A DNA stretch of 64,000 nt from Lottia gigantea (Eukaryota; Mollusca; Gastropoda; Lottiidae), in the NCBI RefSeq assembly GCF_000327385.1, contig NW_008707266.1, positions 444,040 through 508,039 of the forward strand, given 5' to 3'. Shown here piece by piece: positions 59,691 to 64,000 of this stretch. How positions within the stretch are numbered: position 1 is the first letter of the stretch; each line of letters opens with the position of its first letter. A program made the position numbers and the translations under genes. Under the pieces are notes generated by a model. That model had not been told where the DNA came from. It saw only the letters and a list, made by a program, of their open reading frames with translations, and ran no database searches.

Positions 59691-61420
59691 TGTATGACAT
59701 GGTCTCATAGATATACCAGACATGGTGGTTATCCAAGTCTTGAATTGAAAATTGAAAATCTAGATTAATATTATGACAGTAATCTAGATTACAAATATCA
59801 GAAGACGGTAAAGGGATAATGAGGGGGTAAAGATAAAGCTTGTAAATAACCAAAAGATTCTACCAGATATAATATCTTAACAATATGAATATTAGACTTG
59901 ATCAATGTCTGCTTACAAATGATGACATTATACAGAAATGATTCGTCCTGTCTGACCGTAAAGTGTGTAGGATTAATCACAAGACTCGCATTTATCACAT
60001 TTGTTATAGATCACTGGTATGTTAACATGGTACTTTGTGATTGGTGACTAATTAAGCATCTAATACAATAGCTCAAGAAATAATGGTTTTCCAAGATAAA
60101 AACTAGAATGTCAGTTATCCCGATGGTAAAAGATTTGCTGATATCAAGCTCTTTTTCACAGATCTTGGTGAAATAGATTCAAACTAATTGTAATTTGAGT
60201 CTTTCCTATTCGTTACGTTTCTATTTGAAAATATTTCATTCTTTAGTTTACAAGCAAAAATTTTATCATGAATAGCTTCAATAATATTGGGAGCTACGTG
60301 TAGCTAACACAGTGGTAATAGAGACCAAGATGTACATGGAAACTTGACAAAAAGTAAGATATATGTCCTGTAAGACAATAAGGAAATGTAACACAAGCAT
60401 CATTGGACAAAGGTATACCGAATCCTTTTCATTCTTGCGACACTAATTTTAGTTCCATTCGAACAATTGAACGCTTTTCTACACTACATGACTAAACAGT
60501 GCCACGTCTGCAGGCACTGTTTGAAATAAGTGTTATATGGATAACAATATACCTGAAAATGAACCTCATTATCACCAATAAACAAAGCGATAAAGTGTGT
60601 CATTCCTATTTTTAAAAGTAAAACAAATTTTCATCATTTCCTGTGTAGAATTCTAAATATGTATATTAATATATGATCCATTAAAAGATTGTATACTTAT
60701 TGAATTAGATTTTGAAAATAAAATGTCAGTCCATTGTACTGAGAATAGATCAAATAGCGTCACGTTATCAGGTTTGCTGGAAGTAAACTTGTGTAGCAAC
60801 TATTAAAGCAAACAAAGTGTTTTTCAAAGTGCTTAGTAATACTGAGGATAGTAATACCTATTTAACATGGCCTGTTGAGACATTCCAGTTTCTAACATTT
60901 TTTTAATATTTCTGCGACATGACATGTCAATTCACTCAATGATTTTAATGTAACATTAGGCCTAACCAATATGATTTCCACAATGATAAGCGTTGCTGCT
61001 GAGGGTATTAAGATATATTTTATTGTTTCTTGAGGATTCTGGTGGAGTAAACAAAATGATTTCCAGCATTAGCATTACTGATGATGACATTAACTTGTCA
61101 CATTATCGTGGTGTGACAGTTGATGAGGTATCTACGACTGACTTTGACATCCCGTTATGACAAATGATGGAACACTTCGAGTAAATATTGTGACATGTGA
61201 TAGAGTCATTACTGACAGTTCGTTAGTGATCTCGGAATCACGGGGATAGCGGAAATAACGTCATTAATATTAACTAGCCGTTTCATAGATCCTGTCTTTG
61301 GACTCTTTAATAGAATACTTAGTCAAATACCTACCAAGTATGTGACGTGAAATGTAAATTGTCCACGATTCATTAATAAAGAAAATACAAAATCAGAATT
61401 TAGTATTGGCATTCTTCAGG

Positions 61421-61507
61421 ATGGTGGAGCATTTTAAACTATGCATTGGCTTCTATTGGGTTCTTGCTGTATTCAAGGGCAGCGTGGCAGGAAACGAAGA
61501 GTACCAA
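61421..61507 (+). other. Possible plus-strand first coding exon with signal peptide
   Basis: ATG at 61421 opens a frame MVEHFKLCIGFYWVLAVFKG continuing with a small-residue SVAG site and NEEYQ, directly followed by a GTACGT donor at 61508. This resembles a signal-peptide exon with a predicted cleavage after SVAG. No downstream exon was recognised up to 64000, and it lies in what should be intron 2 of copy C, so it could be chance or a nested gene. A TTCTTCAG just before the ATG could also act as an acceptor. Confidence 0.25.
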
Positions 61508-62120
61508 GTACGTTTAGATTTCCAACGTAATAGGGATTTGATCATAGACTTAAATGTAACTCAGGGACCATCGAAATTTAGTTAGTGATATTTAAATCTT
61601 GATTTTCATTAAAACTGTCTCCATTGTTAAATTGTGATGTAATTACATCTAAATTGAAGTTTCAATAATTAAATTCATCAGTGTAAAGTATGTATTTGTG
61701 TAGTGTTAAGCTACTCCAGACGATCAGACGTCTCAGGAATTGAACAATGAAGATCTATTATAAAGTTGTCAACAGAAGAAACGACAAGACATCCTTGACA
61801 ATGTTCACAATCGCTCCTCAACTGACGCTTTGTTGAAGACGCCAATATCTAACAATGGAGATTTGATAGGTAATAGGTATTGCGGAGGTAATCAGACAAT
61901 CTCTTTCAGTTGAAATTAAATCAAATCAGTTTTCAATCACAGCCAAATTGAATGAATAGAAATACCAAGATACAAACAAATGTAATTTAAGATGCTTCCT
62001 CGTCGTTATCTAAAAGATCACCTGATGAAAATACAATGTAGGATCATGAACATGGTTAAAAATGATGTCAGCTATTGCGGTCGATACAACTTTTCCGAAG
62101 TGTTATATTTCTGACCTTAA

Positions 62121-62290
62121 GTGGCCCTCACACCATAGCGATCACCAGCGAATGGTTGCAAATAAGAAAAGCGGTGTTTCGAACGCAACTCTCATGTAAC
62201 TGCCTTGTATTATGCGTTTCGAACTTATGACCACTTTCATTATTTGAATCGTACGCAACAGGTAATCGATATGGTGACAGGAAACCTTCC
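62121..62290. mobile_element. Short inverted-repeat element (CACCATAGCGATCACC family)
   Basis: Left CACCATAGCGATCACC and right GGTAATCGATATGGTG are near-perfect inverted repeats. Internal text such as GGTTGCAAATAAGAAAAGCG resembles the element at 49622-49790. No coding capacity. Confidence 0.6.
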
Positions 62291-64000
62291 GTTTTATACT
62301 GCATTAACGGAAATATCAATTAAAACATATTAGCCGTATGAACTCTTCGATAAAGGAAAAGAAGTTTGCAAACCTTGCTGCGTAATGAAATCGTTACCTA
62401 TTGTTTTACAGTTACAATTTAATCTGTCATAATCAAGAATCTAAAACATGCATGATAGCAGTTGTCGGTATTAAAGTACAATTATGAAACAAAAATAGCA
62501 ATATTGTGTTATGTGTATTCTTGATAATAGCATAATAAGTTTTGTCTGCTCCAATCATTTAAAGTATGTTTTTTTTCTGATTATCAATGGGTTTAGACTC
62601 TGTAATGGTCTATAATGATTCTATAATCATGTTTTAAACAGATCAGGTGAAGAAATCGTTCCAGAGAGAAAAACACAGACAAATTAGTGCCATTAAACTT
62701 AACACAATTTTTCATGGTCATCGACGTTTTCTTATAACCACGATTTGTTACTGAATAACTGTAAAAAATATTTATTCGGATACAAAAATATAGTTATTGG
62801 GATACAATATAAGATACCTTAATTAAACCTTTTTAAAAAAAATAGGATCAATGGAGTTTGTACAAGCTGAAATGAGCACTATTAATTCAGTAGCATAGGG
62901 CGAGACAAGTTCGGGTAACTGCTTTTCGAATTTTCGATCGAACCGAACAATTCAATTCAAATTTTGTTGCGTACCAACATAGATCTAAAGTATTAATGAG
63001 AGAAAATATTTGCATGAAAGAGGTAACAAGCAATTCTCCCACGATGAACTTAATGTGCTTCTGTCCATAATCTTTGTCTTCAATAAATTATAGACCAGTC
63101 TGAATTCTTTTATACGCCGATAAAATAACGAAAACAAAAGGCCGGATGTAACCATTAATCAAATACCAAAGAAATGAACATAGACTTACAGAAGCTAATA
63201 AACTTCAGGATCAAAGTGACTAAAGATTGTTTGCGCAGATAGGTTTTTCTTTTATATGATCCAGGATTTCTCGACAAAAAGGACACAATATGTCTTTACA
63301 GTAACGGTTCATCGATAGACGATGTAGATTCAAATACAGATCTAAGAAATTAATTCAATTTAGCAAATGGATTTTAAATTATCAAATAAACAGTTTTTAT
63401 TCAGTTAGATGACAAAACTTATTTTTCTATAAAGTGATTTGTCTGTGGAGGACGATTCTCTAGGGACTAGTAAAACTTTTATTTTACTGACATTAAAATT
63501 ACATGTCCATCGGAATTTTAAGTTTGACACTTCTTAGAAGGAAACAAAACACAAAAAAATTAATCGGAGAATTATTATTCTTGAAGCGTTGAGAGCAGAA
63601 CGAAAGTCAATTCATTTGTTACCGACATTTATCGTACGTTGGCGATTTATTTGCATTAGAATCAATTGAGAAAATGTGAATGATCGCATCTTGCTTAAAA
63701 ACAACAGATTGCCCGTAGGCTTTCGTCTTAGTCAAATAAGAGAAATTCACAGATAAAGAAATTCATAGCTTCAAAAGTTAAGTACTTTAACGCGTTATTG
63801 AAGAAAATGTTGTGCAAGAACCATCTCATTTTTATGAATAGCTGACAGCAAGTAGGTTGACAGAATCAGAGATAAATTCACTTTGACAGTAATAGAACAT
63901 GGTACAAAACAAAGCACTATACACGGGTTAGAAAAAAAGGATGGGTTGATGTAACACAATTGATTCTGAAGTGAATACGATAAAACAGTAAGGCCTTGAA

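Larger units (their letters stand above)
57620..64000. other. Right-hand region: intron 2 of copy C, no recognised exon
   Basis: Exon 3 of copy C starts at 57619, so this 6.4 kb should be intron leading to exons 1-2 outside the window. I searched the minus strand for the WNIP..TP and VFIGP motifs of exons 1-2 and found neither. The stretch holds a minisatellite at 58145-58325, a dispersed-repeat copy at 59533-59690, a signal-peptide-like plus-strand frame at 61421, and an inverted-repeat element at 62121-62290. Confidence 0.6.

Overview
The window looks like animal nuclear DNA: AT-rich, intron-dense, GT-AG splicing, many short non-autonomous repeats and no operons. Its dominant content is a head-to-tail tandem array of three membrane receptor guanylate cyclase genes, all on the minus strand and all of the natriuretic-peptide-receptor (NPR / ANF-receptor) architecture: signal peptide, ANF-receptor-type ectodomain, one membrane helix, pseudokinase (kinase homology) domain, dimerisation coiled coil and class III guanylate cyclase domain. 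The species cannot be fixed from the sequence. A marine invertebrate, perhaps a lophotrochozoan such as a mollusc, is my inference from gene family and repeat style only.

Layout. Copy A (12223 down to 107) has 22 exons, 3045 coding bases in one open frame. It has its start codon but its last exon lies beyond base 1. Copy B (30195 or 30174 down to 14415) is complete: 23 exons, 1036 residues from the second Met plus a stop. Copy C (57619 down to 33545) has exons 3-23 with a stop. Its exons 1-2 must lie to the right of base 64000, because none is visible between 57620 and 64000. I placed exons by translating the minus strand, requiring GT/AG ends and checking phases. All splice phases agree across the three copies except at the junction of exons 3 and 4, which is phase 0 in A and B and phase 2 in C, and most exon lengths match to the base.

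How they relate. C is the conserved, vertebrate-NPR-like copy: it keeps the VAVK lysine, DFG, HGNL and the classic linker and cyclase motifs. A and B are close sisters that diverged from C. Their pseudokinase has lost the beta-3 lysine (Arg instead) and reads DVG for DFG, while every cyclase catalytic and guanine-recognition residue remains. A and B also share patches of near-identity (second half of exon 14, exons 20 and 21) beside diverged exons, which points to recent gene conversion. All three are predicted to be cell-surface receptors making cGMP; the ligands are unknown.

Between and inside the genes are inverted-repeat MITE-like elements (one with intact 16-bp terminal repeats and a TTAT target duplication), a dispersed repeat family in at least four places, several minisatellites, a triplicated fragment of the exon 21 splice acceptor of copy B, and a few GC-rich blocks of unknown origin. 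I found no rRNA, tRNA, CRISPR array or convincing second gene family. One plus-strand signal-peptide-like exon near 61.4 kb is a weak candidate.
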